DNA of 7,843 nucleotides from Competibacteraceae bacterium UBA2792 (GCA_002352125.1 DEHU01000210.1:12291-20133); one strand, 5' to 3'; counted from the first letter of the stretch, positions 1-6,515 are shown. Numbers and translations are program-made. Notes: generated by a model from the sequence alone, not told the origin.

Positions 1-137
1 AGCGCCAGCGATCCCGCCCACCATCCTACGCCGGCTTCCACGCCGGCATAGGCGAGAGTCAGTCCGGTTGCCAGCCACAGGATGCGGCCTGTGGTGGTTG
101 CGCCGTGGTGGTGATGGTGGCTGCGGTCGTGATCCAT
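1..137 (-). CDS. CDF-family cation efflux transporter, N-terminus only
   Basis: The minus-strand reading frame opens at the ATG at 137-135 and runs off the left edge, giving 45 residues. The start MDHDRSHHHHHG is a His cluster typical of the cytoplasmic N-terminus of CzcD/ZitB-like cation diffusion facilitators. It is followed by a first membrane segment containing LATGLTLAYAGVEAGVGWWAG and then SLA, which matches the family's TM1 pattern (LNxxFxxVExxxGxxSxSLAL). Family members export Zn, Co or Cd by proton antiport across the inner membrane. No good Shine-Dalgarno sequence is seen before the ATG (CCTCCGGGCCAAC), so the start is only moderately secure. The gene lies about 105 bp downstream of the thioredoxin-like gene on the same strand. 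The gap has an AT-rich stretch (about 150-190) that could hold its own promoter, but I see no convincing -35/-10 pair and no clear terminator. Metal specificity cannot be judged from this fragment. Confidence 0.8.
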   Translation of the reverse strand, partial: MDHDRSHHHHHGATTTGRILWLATGLTLAYAGVEAGVGWWAGSLA

Positions 138-242
138 GTTGGCCCGGAGGATTAATCTAAGCCAAATCTAAACAATCGCTTCAATTTCGCCTCCTCGCTG
201 TACTCGCCTCTCGCTCAGTCTAGCGCAGCGTTTGCTCGACCG

Positions 243-476
243 TCAGGCGCTCAACAGCTTTTTGACTTCCTCGATCGACAACACTTTGCCGGCGCTTTTC
301 ACTTCGCCATCCACCGCCAGCGCCGGCGTGCTCATCACCCCGGCATCGATGATGGCATTCAGGTCGGTGACTTTCTCCAACTCGTACTCCAAGCCCAAGG
401 CTTTGGCAGCGGCTTCGGCGTGTTCGCCCAACGCCACGCATTTCGCGCAACCCTTACCGAGAATTTGCAGTTTCAT
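243..476 (-). CDS. Small thioredoxin-fold redox-active disulfide protein
   Basis: A 77-residue protein of the glutaredoxin/thioredoxin-like family often named redox-active disulfide protein 2 (archaeal MTH895/TM0996-like). It begins MKLQILGKG and has the redox CxxC as C10-A-K-C13 at the end of the first strand. The cis-proline motif is T50-P51, followed by ALAVDGEV, the usual strand beside the active site. The C-terminal helix is EEVKKLLSA, so the fold is complete at normal length. A strong Shine-Dalgarno AGGAGC (plus-strand 484-489) lies 7 nt before the ATG. It is 12 bp downstream of the permease stop and belongs to the arsR-like/permease operon. Such CxxC proteins recur beside ArsP_1-type permeases and may hand thiols, electrons or a bound metal(loid) to the transporter; that role is inferred from context, not shown by the sequence. 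Confidence 0.9.
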   Translation of the reverse strand: MKLQILGKGCAKCVALGEHAEAAAKALGLEYELEKVTDLNAIIDAGVMSTPALAVDGEVKSAGKVLSIEEVKKLLSA

Positions 477-488
477 GGTCTTTGCTCC

Positions 489-1871
489 TCACGGATAAAG
501 CGTACCGAATATCCAACCGGTGAAGGTCGCCATGACCACCACCAGCGCACAGTAAACCACGGTCTTTTGCGTGCCGAGAATGCCGCGAATCACCAGCATG
601 TTCGGCAGCGACAGAGCCGGCCCGGCCAGCAGCAGAGCCAACGCCGGCCCTTTCCCCATACCCGAACCGATCAAGCCCTGCACGATGGGTACTTCGGTCA
701 GGGTGGCAAAGTACATGAGCGCCCCCACCAGCGCCGACAAGAAATTGGCTGCCAGCGAATTGCCGCCCACCGCCGCACTGATCCATGCGGACGGGACGAT
801 ACCCTCGTGACCGGGCCGGCCCAGCAGGAACCCGGCCAGCAATACCCCGCCCAGCAACAGCGGCATGATCAGCTTGGCGAAGCTCCAGGTCTGATCCAGC
901 CATTCCTCGCCGCCGCCCGGTTGGCTGGCGGCGGCCAGAGCTAAACCGATCAGACCGGCGCCGAACGCAAGCTCGGGATGCCGTGGAACCAGCCCGGCCA
1001 ATATGGCGACGGTCACGATGGTCGCGGCCAGCGGCTGCCAATTCCACCGCCAGCGCCACGCCAGCAACGCGGCCAAGCCGATGCCGGCTAGCGCGGTCAG
1101 CGGCCATTTCCAAGCGAAGATGGCGTGCCAAACCGCGCTGTCTTCGGCGCGGGCCGGCGCCCAGTTGGCGAATACCAGCGCCGCGATTTGCAGGGCAAAA
1201 AACGCGGCGGTGTCGCCGAGCGGCCGGCCTTGGCCGGCGCCCAGCGCAAAACCTTTTTGCGTTCCTGCCCGCACCTGTTCCTCGCGGCGGTAAATCCAGT
1301 GCATGAGCGATCCGATCACCAGCGCGAAAGTCACCGCGCCTATCGCCCGCGCCGCGCCCAATTCCACGCCGAGGATTTTGGCGGTCAGCACGATGGCGAG
1401 CACGTTGATCGCTGGGCCGGAGTAGAGAAACGCGATCGCCGGCCCCAACCCCGCACCGCGCCGATAAATGCCACCAAACAGCGGCAGCACGGTGCAGGAA
1501 CACACCGCCAGAATCGAACCCGACACCGAAGCCACCCCATAGGCGGCGGTTTTGTTGGCGGCAGGGCCAAGGTATTTCATCACCGCGTCCTGGCTGATGA
1601 ACACCGCAATGGCGCCGGCGATGAAGAAGGCGGGGATCAGGCAGAGCATCACATGCTCGCGGGCGTACCAGTTCAACAGCGCCAACCCTTCGAGAACGGC
1701 ATTATCGAAGCGCGCCGTACCCACCGGCATGAAAAAGACCAGCAGGAACACGGCGACGATACCGCCCAGCCATTTGAATTCGACCGGATGGTCACGCAAT
1801 GCGGCGCGCAACCGGCTCGGCGCGTCGGCGAGTGCGTTCGCCGACTGGGGAGAAGTGGATAAGGTTGCCAT
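489..1871 (-). CDS. ArsP_1/DUF318 family permease (putative metalloid efflux)
   Basis: A 460-residue polytopic inner-membrane protein with roughly 10-12 hydrophobic segments, at about 35-50, 73-92, 112-130, 142-165, 170-190, 222-238, 258-272, 282-316, 332-352, 361-392, 417-436 and 440-457. Family hallmarks are the Cys pair C124-S-C126-T in VCSCTVLPLFGGIYRRG, the following GPAIAFLYSGPAINV (143-157), and a second repeat-like motif GPALSLPNMLVIRG near 427-440. ArsP of this family exports trivalent methylated arsenicals, while other members are uncharacterised permeases. This protein is longer than Campylobacter-type ArsP (about 310 residues), with a hydrophilic central loop near 195-220. The ATG at 1871 has a weak GAGG about 9 nt upstream. 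It sits 15 bp after the ArsR-like gene and 12 bp before the CxxC protein, a gene trio seen repeatedly in bacteria. Export of arsenicals is therefore likely but not proven. Confidence 0.88.
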   Translation of the reverse strand: MATLSTSPQSANALADAPSRLRAALRDHPVEFKWLGGIVAVFLLVFFMPVGTARFDNAVLEGLALLNWYAREHVMLCLIPAFFIAGAIAVFISQDAVMKYLGPAANKTAAYGVASVSGSILAVCSCTVLPLFGGIYRRGAGLGPAIAFLYSGPAINVLAIVLTAKILGVELGAARAIGAVTFALVIGSLMHWIYRREEQVRAGTQKGFALGAGQGRPLGDTAAFFALQIAALVFANWAPARAEDSAVWHAIFAWKWPLTALAGIGLAALLAWRWRWNWQPLAATIVTVAILAGLVPRHPELAFGAGLIGLALAAASQPGGGEEWLDQTWSFAKLIMPLLLGGVLLAGFLLGRPGHEGIVPSAWISAAVGGNSLAANFLSALVGALMYFATLTEVPIVQGLIGSGMGKGPALALLLAGPALSLPNMLVIRGILGTQKTVVYCALVVVMATFTGWIFGTLYP

Positions 1872-1886
1872 GAGAAGATGCCTCGC

Positions 1887-2237
1887 TCAGGCGATGCAAC
1901 GGCGCTGGGGGCGATTGGGCATATCCGCCAGCGCGGCACGGTCGTCGCGGAAGGGAGTCTGTTCGGCCAGCGCCCGTTGGCAGGTTGACAAGATATCCCG
2001 CATCCAAGCGGGAAGGCCGGGGTGCAGGCGGTAGTAAATCCACTGCGCCTCCCGGCGGTCGAGGATGAAACCGGCCGCCCGCAGCGCCGCCAGATGCCGC
2101 GAGACCTTGGGCTGGATTTCGCCCAGGGCGTGGGTCATCTCGCAGACGCAGACTTCCTCTTCCGCCACCATCAGCATCAGGCAGCGCAGCCGGGTGGTGT
2201 CGGCCAAGGCTTGAAAAAAGCGATGAGGGTAGGACAT
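1887..2237 (-). CDS. ArsR/SmtB-family metalloregulatory repressor
   Basis: A 116-residue winged-helix repressor. It starts RFFQALADTTRLRCLMLM (helices 1-2) and continues into the metal box EEEVCVCEM with C30 and C32, equivalent to the CVC of ELCVCDL in As(III)-sensing ArsR. The third cysteine of plasmid R773 ArsR is replaced (T35), so sensing may use C30/C32 alone or with C-terminal cysteines C86 or C114. The recognition helix is QPKVSRHLAALRAAGFI (42-58), and the wing is RREAQWIYYRL. In the family, binding of As(III) or Sb(III) releases the protein from DNA. It is the first gene of a three-gene operon with the permease and the CxxC protein. The start ATG at 2237-2235 lacks a strong Shine-Dalgarno. 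An inverted repeat overlapping the predicted promoter lies just upstream, which fits autorepression. Confidence is high for the family, moderate for arsenic as inducer. Confidence 0.93.
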   Translation of the reverse strand: MSYPHRFFQALADTTRLRCLMLMVAEEEVCVCEMTHALGEIQPKVSRHLAALRAAGFILDRREAQWIYYRLHPGLPAWMRDILSTCQRALAEQTPFRDDRAALADMPNRPQRRCIA

Positions 2238-2249
2238 GGCTTTTCATCC

Positions 2250-2273
2250 GTATATCCGCATAACCATATATAC
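2250..2273. promoter_or_regulatory. Probable ArsR-type operator palindrome
   Basis: A perfect inverted repeat, GTATAT then 12 nt then ATATAC, in the arsR-like/membrane gene intergenic region. AT-rich dyads of about this size are the usual binding sites of ArsR/SmtB proteins. It overlaps the predicted -10 and transcription start of the minus-strand operon, so occupancy would block initiation. The assignment rests on position and symmetry only. Confidence 0.6.
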
Positions 2274-2294
2274 CATGATCCAAAACGATTGCAA
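2267..2294 (-). promoter_or_regulatory. Predicted sigma-70-type promoter of the arsR-like operon
   Basis: On the minus strand, TTGCAA (plus 2289-2294) is followed after 16 nt by TATATA (plus 2267-2272). A start site near 2260 would give a leader of about 22 nt to the arsR-like ATG. The -10 lies inside the operator dyad, a common repressor layout. TTGCAA is palindromic and matches TTGACA at four of six positions, so the prediction is moderate. Confidence 0.45.
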
Positions 2295-2314
2295 GCCCAA
2301 GCGAAACCGTTTTT

Positions 2315-2383
2315 TGTGATAGTCTCGCCATCGCTGGCGATGCGAGCGCCGGTGGTCCGAACCGTTTCGAGGATTCGATATTG
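2315..2383 (+). promoter_or_regulatory. Leader of the divergent membrane gene: possible extended -10, hairpin, and SD deciding a TTG start
   Basis: Three elements are visible. TGTGATAGT (2315-2323) resembles an extended -10 (TGn plus GATAGT) but has no good -35. A perfect 6-bp hairpin, TCGCCA, TCGC, TGGCGA (2325-2340), would lie at the start of the transcript. GAGGA (2369-2373) lies 7 nt before TTG at 2381 and is the reason for choosing that non-ATG start. The SD/TTG pairing is the strongest part; the promoter and the role of the hairpin are guesses. Confidence 0.35.
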
Positions 2384-2986
2384 CATCGCCTGTTCGTATT
2401 CCTGATTGCCGGATGGTCCGGATTCCTGGTGATGGCCATCGAATTGCTGAGCGGGCGTATCCTCGCCCCGAATTTTGGCAACAGCATCTACGTCTGGGGG
2501 GGCGTCATCACGGTGTTCATGCTGGCGCTGTCGGTCGGCTACTTGCTGGGGGGGCGCTGGTCGTTGCGCGACCCGTCTTTACGCCGGCTGGCGTCGCTCT
2601 TGATCGCTGGCGCGGTGGCGGTCATCCCGGTGATTTTCCTCGCCGATCCGCTGCTCGACTGGCTTTTCGATCGAATCCGGGACCCGCGCTACGGCTCGCT
2701 GGCGTCCGCGGCCTTGCTGTTCTTCGCCCCGACCGCCATAGCCGGCATGGTGTCTCCCTACGCGGTTCGCCTGCTGGTGAACGAATCGCGGCACAGCGGT
2801 CATTTTGCCGGGCTGCTGTATTTTGTCTCGACCTTCGGCAGCGCGGCGGGCACCATCTTGACTTCGTTCTATCTCGTTCTCTACTTCGAGATCGATCAAA
2901 TCTTGGCTGGTCTGATCGGCGTTTCGCTGCTGCTTGGCCTGCTCGCCCTGGTTTTCGGAAATTTCGGGAATGCGTCGAAGCAATAG
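2381..2986 (+). CDS. Six-helix membrane protein, membrane half of MFS/spermidine-synthase-like fusion
   Basis: A 201-residue integral membrane protein with about six helices at roughly 4-23, 36-57, 70-92, 107-130, 143-168 and 174-192. The segment MAIELLSGRILAP followed by GNSIYVWGGVITVFMLALSVGY is the recognisable N-terminal signature of proteins annotated as fused MFS/spermidine synthase. In those the membrane part is followed directly by a SAM-binding spermidine-synthase-like domain. Here the gene ends (TAG at 2984-2986) at the point where the soluble domain would begin, and that domain follows as a separate overlapping gene. Start is TTG, chosen for the GAGGA 7 nt upstream. Function in the family is not established; a transporter or membrane anchor for the partner enzyme is inferred. 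It is transcribed divergently from the arsR-like operon and shares its 143-bp intergenic region, but nothing indicates a metal-related job. Confidence 0.82.
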   Translation: MHRLFVFLIAGWSGFLVMAIELLSGRILAPNFGNSIYVWGGVITVFMLALSVGYLLGGRWSLRDPSLRRLASLLIAGAVAVIPVIFLADPLLDWLFDRIRDPRYGSLASAALLFFAPTAIAGMVSPYAVRLLVNESRHSGHFAGLLYFVSTFGSAAGTILTSFYLVLYFEIDQILAGLIGVSLLLGLLALVFGNFGNASKQ

Positions 2987-3878
2987 ATTCAACGCGCTGC
3001 TCGCTTTGTTCGCGTCGTTCGCGTCGTTCGCGACATCGCCGTCCACCGCCATGACCGTCGTTCACACCGAAAAGTCGCTGTATCGGAATATCGTCGTCTA
3101 CGAAGAGAGCGGCGAGCGGTGCATGAGTTTCACCCGGCGCAACCAAACCACCCGGCAAACCTGCCAATTCCTCTCTGATCCGAACCAGTTCGTTTTCACC
3201 TATACCCGGATGATGATGGGCGCGCTGTATTTGAATCCCCATCCTCGCAAGGTTCTGGTGATCGGGTTGGGAGGAGGGGTGTTGCCGATGGCGCTGGCCA
3301 GGATGTTTCCCGATGCCCGGATCGATATCGTCGAAATCGATCCGGCGGTGGTGAAGGTGGCGCAACAGTTCTTCGGCTTTAACCCAAGCCCGCAGATCCA
3401 GGTGTTCGAGGAGGACGGGCGGGTGTTCGTGAAACGCGCGGGCAAATCCGGTCGGCAATACGATTTGATCATGCTGGATGCCTTCGATCACGAATACATC
3501 CCCGAGCATCTGCTGACTCAAGAATTTCTTTTCGAAGTCAAAGCCTTGTTGACGCCGGATGGCGTGCTGGCGGCAAACACCTTTTCGAGCAGCCGCCTGT
3601 ATCACCACGAATCGACCACCTACCAAGCGGTGTTCGGCTCCTTCTACAATCTTCGAATCGCCCTGAAAAACCGCATCATTCTGATCAAGATGGACGGATT
3701 GCCGCCGCTCGATGCAGTCAAAGCGAATGCCGTTGCTCTGGAAGAGAAACTAAAACCGCTGGGGTTTGGCGGCGACTGGCTTCTGCCGCTGTTTTCGACC
3801 GAGCGCGACTGGGACGCGAAGGCGCGCGTCCTGACCGATCAATATTCGCCCTCGAATCTGCTCAATACCCTCTTTTAG
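2970..3878 (+). CDS. Spermidine-synthase-like SAM-binding protein with N-terminal signal/anchor
   Basis: A 302-residue protein with the Rossmann fold of polyamine aminopropyltransferases. VLVIGLGGGVLP (95-106) is the SAM/decarboxy-SAM glycine loop and VEIDP (121-125) carries the acidic ribose-binding residue. EEDGR (147-151) is the second acidic motif, and YDLIMLDAFD (164-173) occupies the catalytic Asp region, followed by the typical YIPEHLLTQEFL. The N-terminus RRSNRF plus a hydrophobic run to about residue 21 and TSPSTA looks like a signal peptide or a membrane anchor. This is odd for an enzyme needing a cytosolic cofactor. I chose ATG 2970; a TTG at 2934 is in frame but has worse context. 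The start overlaps the preceding gene by 17 bp in another frame, implying translational coupling. True spermidine synthesis is uncertain because many such paralogues are uncharacterised. Confidence 0.83.
   Translation: MRRSNRFNALLALFASFASFATSPSTAMTVVHTEKSLYRNIVVYEESGERCMSFTRRNQTTRQTCQFLSDPNQFVFTYTRMMMGALYLNPHPRKVLVIGLGGGVLPMALARMFPDARIDIVEIDPAVVKVAQQFFGFNPSPQIQVFEEDGRVFVKRAGKSGRQYDLIMLDAFDHEYIPEHLLTQEFLFEVKALLTPDGVLAANTFSSSRLYHHESTTYQAVFGSFYNLRIALKNRIILIKMDGLPPLDAVKANAVALEEKLKPLGFGGDWLLPLFSTERDWDAKARVLTDQYSPSNLLNTLF
3009..3032 (+). repeat. 9-bp tandem repeat inside the signal/anchor segment
   Basis: TTCGCGTCG occurs twice in tandem followed by a partial third unit (TTCGCG). It is in frame and encodes F-A-S, F-A-S, F-A in the hydrophobic segment of the spermidine-synthase-like protein. 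Unit gain or loss would change segment length by three residues without breaking the frame. Confidence 0.7.
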
Positions 3879-3891
3879 CGTCGCGCGGCGG

Positions 3892-4087
3892 ATGGCTCAA
3901 GCGGACCAGAAAGTTAGCCGATTATTTTGAAATCGCGCCCGCCGACCGGGCGCGCTTCGAGCGGGGCGACGAAGCCTGCGGTATTTGGGAATGGCCGGAA
4001 AACCGCCGGCGTCTGGGCGAACTACCGCAAGGGCTGATCGCAGCCGGTCGGAACGACGTGGTGGAGTTGCCGAAGATAAAAGCGTAA
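3892..4087 (+). pseudogene. Degenerate EAD1-like domain remnant (frameshifted, effector lost)
   Basis: Translating the frame that ends at TAA 4085-4087 gives KLADYFEIAPADRARF, then ERGDEACGIWEWPENRRRLGE and LPQGLIAAGRNDVVELPKIKA. This closely parallels residues 22-65 of the intact protein downstream (LADYFDIPIDDRAAF, GDEPREVWEWL, RLDEL), about half the positions being identical over some 44 aligned residues. That is the pattern of the small helical effector-associated domain EAD1. No start codon lies in this frame near the domain. An ATG at 3892 opens MAQADQK in a different frame and hits TGA at 3928-3930, so a frameshift just before LADYF plus loss of the first helix is the simplest reading. 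Nothing follows the domain, whereas functional EAD1 proteins carry an effector or adaptor domain. It is probably the relic of a partner gene or of a tandem duplication. Confidence 0.65.
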
Positions 4088-4106
4088 ACCGGAAGGAGTC
4101 CGAGGG

Positions 4107-6515
4107 ATGCCCTCTTACGACGGGAAAATCAAACTGGCGTTTTGCAAGCGGTTGGGCCAGGAATGGCAAGATCTGGCCGATTATTTCGATATCCCCATCG
4201 ATGACCGCGCCGCGTTTCGGTTGGGGGACGAACCGCGCGAGGTTTGGGAATGGCTGGATCGGCGAACCCGTTTGGACGAGCTAGCCGGCGCGCTTCGCGA
4301 TCCCTTGGTCAATCGCGGGGAATTGGTCGATCAAGTCTTGGAAGCGCAGCCGGTTTCCGTCCCGACGACGCCATCGGTTTGGACGGGTTCGCCGTTTCCG
4401 GGTTTGCGGCGCTTCAATCCCGAGGACGCGCCGATCTTTTGCGGCCGCCATCGAGAAACCAACGATCTGGTCCGCAAGCTGGCCGATCCCCGGAATCGCT
4501 TCGTCGTGGTGGTGGGCGCTTCGGGGTCCGGCAAGTCGTCGCTGGTGGCGGCGGGCCTGATTCCCCGGTTGCAGGCCGATGCCCTGCCTAGCGGCAAAGA
4601 TTGGCCGTGGCTGGAATTCACGCCGGGCGGTGCCGAGGGCGATCCCTATCCCATCCTGACCGCCCGGTTGGAACCCAGGCTTAAAGGCTGCCGCTCGTCC
4701 GAGATCATCAAGCGCCTGCGTGCCGAGCAGGGCTACGGCCCCATCGAACTGGCGGAGCAGATTCTCGCCGACCGTCCCGCCCAGGCGGAATTGCTGCTGT
4801 TCGTCGATCAGTTCGAGGAACTGTTCACGCTCACGCGGGACGCGCTGCGCCAGCCGTTCGTCCAGTTGCTCACCACGACCGCGCGGTCGTCGCGGGTGCG
4901 GGTCGTGGCGACCCTGCGCGCCGACTTCTTTCACCGTTGCCTGGACTGTCCCGGACTCGACCGGCTGCTGCGCGACGGCTCCTACCCGCTGGGACCGCCG
5001 GGACCCGGCGCACTTTACGAGATGATGACCGGACCGGCGGCCAAGGCGGGGCTGGAGTTTGACGAGGGCTTGGTGGAGCGCATTCTGGAGGACACCGGAA
5101 CCGGTTCCGGCGCCCTGGCGTTGCTGGCCTTTGCGCTGCACGAACTGTATGAGGTCCGCACCGAAAATGGCCGGCTGACGGACGGAGCTTACGAGCGCTT
5201 CGGGGGCGTCCAGCACGCCATCAGCCAACGCGCCGAAAAGACTTTTCAAGGTCTCGAAAGCGCCGCGCAAGCGGAGCTGGCGCCGGTGTTCCGGGAATTG
5301 GTGCAAGTGGACGAGCGCGGGGTGGCGACCCGGCAACGGGCGCCTTTGCCGATGATCGACCGCTCACCTGCCGCCCGAGAACTGATCGACCGTTTCGTGG
5401 ACGCCCGCCTGCTGGTGCGCGAACCAGGTGAGGACGGCCAACCGGTGGTGGAAGTGGCGCACGAGGCCCTGTTTCGTAACTGGCCCCGGCTGAAACAGTG
5501 GATCCAGGACACGGCCGACGATCACCGGCTGCGCCGGCAAATCGCGCAACTGGCCGCGTACTGGCACGGCCACGACCGCCAGGCCGAACACCGCTGGCCC
5601 GACGAACGGGTGGTGGAGGTGGTCGCCATGCGGGAGCACCTCAAGCTGAAGCCAACGGATTTCACCGCACTGGAACGGGACTTCCTCGGTCCCCTCGACC
5701 GCGATCGGATGCTGGCCGCGCTGGACGAACCGGCCACGACCCACGAGGAGCGCGCCATCATCGGCGTGCGTTTGGCTTTGCTGGGCGATCCCCGCCCCGG
5801 CGTGGGACTGCGCGCCGACGGTCTACCGGACATCGTCTGGTGCCCAGTGCCCGGCGGCGAGGTGACGCTGGAAGAGGATGCCGGCACCTTTGCGGTCGAG
5901 CCTTTCCAGATCGCCAAGTATCCGGTGACCTACCGCCAGTACCGTGCTTTCCTGGACGCGGAGGACGGCTATCACAACCCCGAGTGGTGGCGGGGCCTTT
6001 GGGTGGATCAACCACCCGAAAAACCGGGCCGGCAATTCAACCGGCGCGACAACCATCCCGCCGAAAACCTTGCCTGGTTGGAGGCCGTACCTTTCTGCCG
6101 CTGGCTGAGCGCCAGGCTGGGCTACGAGGTGCGGTTGCCCACCGAGTGCGAATGGCAGCAGGCGGCGACCGGCGGCGACCCGGCGAACGTGTATCCCTGG
6201 GGGCCGGAGTGGGATGGCAACCGCGCCAACACTTACGAAAGCGAGTTGGGCCGTACCACGGCGGTGGGAATGTACCCGCAAGGGGCATCGCCGGCGGGCG
6301 CCTTGGACCTGAGCGGCAACGTGTGGGAGTGGTGTCTGAACGAATACGACCGCCCCGGAAATGCGAACCCGGCGGGCGACGCCCGCCGGGTGGTGCGCGG
6401 TGGCGCCTGGAGCAGCGACCAGGCCAGCGCGCGCGCCGCCTGCCGCGACTTCGGCGCGCCCGTCATCCGCAGCGGCAGCATCGGTTTTCGGCTGGCGTGC
6501 TCGTCCCCCATCTGA
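4107..6515 (+). CDS. EAD1 - nSTAND1 NTPase - FGE/C-type-lectin-fold conflict-system receptor
   Basis: An 802-residue three-part protein. Residues 1-75 are an EAD1-like helical death-fold-type adaptor (LADYFDIP, GDEPREVWEWL, RLDEL). Residues 95-560 are an nSTAND1-type NTPase: SPFPGLRRFNPEDAPIFCGR entry motif, Walker A GASGSGKS 137-144, Walker B LLFVDQFEELF 230-240, VVATLRADFF 266-275, and the HEALFRNWPRL motif 452-462. Residues 575-800 are an FGE-sulfatase/SUMF1 fold: PVPGGEVTL, KYPVTYRQYRAF, LPTECEWQQAATGG, YPWGPEWD, DLSGNVWEWC, VVRGGAWS, IGFRLAC. The two catalytic cysteines of formylglycine-generating enzyme are absent (S770 and A775 at the aligned sites), so this part is probably a ligand-binding C-type-lectin-like domain. 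EAD1 proteins recruit effectors through matching EADs, and STAND modules act as nucleotide-driven switches. The likely role is a threat sensor whose effector is encoded elsewhere. AAGGAG lies 8 nt before the ATG. The C-terminus looks like a DGR variable region. Confidence 0.9.
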   Translation: MPSYDGKIKLAFCKRLGQEWQDLADYFDIPIDDRAAFRLGDEPREVWEWLDRRTRLDELAGALRDPLVNRGELVDQVLEAQPVSVPTTPSVWTGSPFPGLRRFNPEDAPIFCGRHRETNDLVRKLADPRNRFVVVVGASGSGKSSLVAAGLIPRLQADALPSGKDWPWLEFTPGGAEGDPYPILTARLEPRLKGCRSSEIIKRLRAEQGYGPIELAEQILADRPAQAELLLFVDQFEELFTLTRDALRQPFVQLLTTTARSSRVRVVATLRADFFHRCLDCPGLDRLLRDGSYPLGPPGPGALYEMMTGPAAKAGLEFDEGLVERILEDTGTGSGALALLAFALHELYEVRTENGRLTDGAYERFGGVQHAISQRAEKTFQGLESAAQAELAPVFRELVQVDERGVATRQRAPLPMIDRSPAARELIDRFVDARLLVREPGEDGQPVVEVAHEALFRNWPRLKQWIQDTADDHRLRRQIAQLAAYWHGHDRQAEHRWPDERVVEVVAMREHLKLKPTDFTALERDFLGPLDRDRMLAALDEPATTHEERAIIGVRLALLGDPRPGVGLRADGLPDIVWCPVPGGEVTLEEDAGTFAVEPFQIAKYPVTYRQYRAFLDAEDGYHNPEWWRGLWVDQPPEKPGRQFNRRDNHPAENLAWLEAVPFCRWLSARLGYEVRLPTECEWQQAATGGDPANVYPWGPEWDGNRANTYESELGRTTAVGMYPQGASPAGALDLSGNVWEWCLNEYDRPGNANPAGDARRVVRGGAWSSDQASARAACRDFGAPVIRSGSIGFRLACSSPI
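6411..6493 (+). other. Candidate DGR variable region (VR) at the 3' end of the STAND gene
   Basis: Codons 769-795 show fixed and variable positions in the arrangement typical of DGR targets with an FGE-type C-type-lectin fold. Fixed parts are GGAW before it, Q772, ARAA 775-778, R780, A784-P785, R788 and IGFR 792-795. At 769, 770, 771, 773, 774, 779, 781, 782, 783, 786, 787, 789, 790 and 791, known templates of this family usually encode Asn (AAC). Here the codons are AGC, AGC, GAC, GCC, AGC, TGC, GAC, TTC, GGC, GTC, ATC, AGC, GGC and AGC. All 14 keep C in position three, as expected from adenine-directed mutagenesis of AAC. GC-rich codon bias makes C common at that position, so this is supportive, not proof. 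No template copy or reverse transcriptase is seen in the window. Confidence 0.55.

Noticed and set aside
454..1503. Long minus-strand open frame (349 codons) inside the permease region
   Set aside because: Arg/Gly-rich shadow of the permease in another frame; the permease frame has clear membrane segments and family motifs.
2622..3626. Minus-strand open frame of 334 codons across the spermidine-synthase-like pair
   Set aside because: Antisense shadow without recognisable domain, opposite to two well-supported genes.
3870..3920. Programmed frameshift joining the spermidine-synthase-like gene to the EAD1 remnant
   Set aside because: A -1 shift at the terminal CTC TTT would be needed, but it gives poor tRNA re-pairing and no slippery heptamer is present; a decayed separate gene is simpler.
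4281..5336. Long minus-strand open frame antisense to the STAND gene (351 codons)
   Set aside because: GC-rich antisense shadow with Gln/Arg-rich low-information sequence; the plus-strand frame carries Walker motifs.
6390..6515. Active formylglycine-generating enzyme
   Set aside because: The cysteine pair needed for sulfatase Cys oxidation is missing at the aligned sites (S770, A775), and no sulfatase is nearby.
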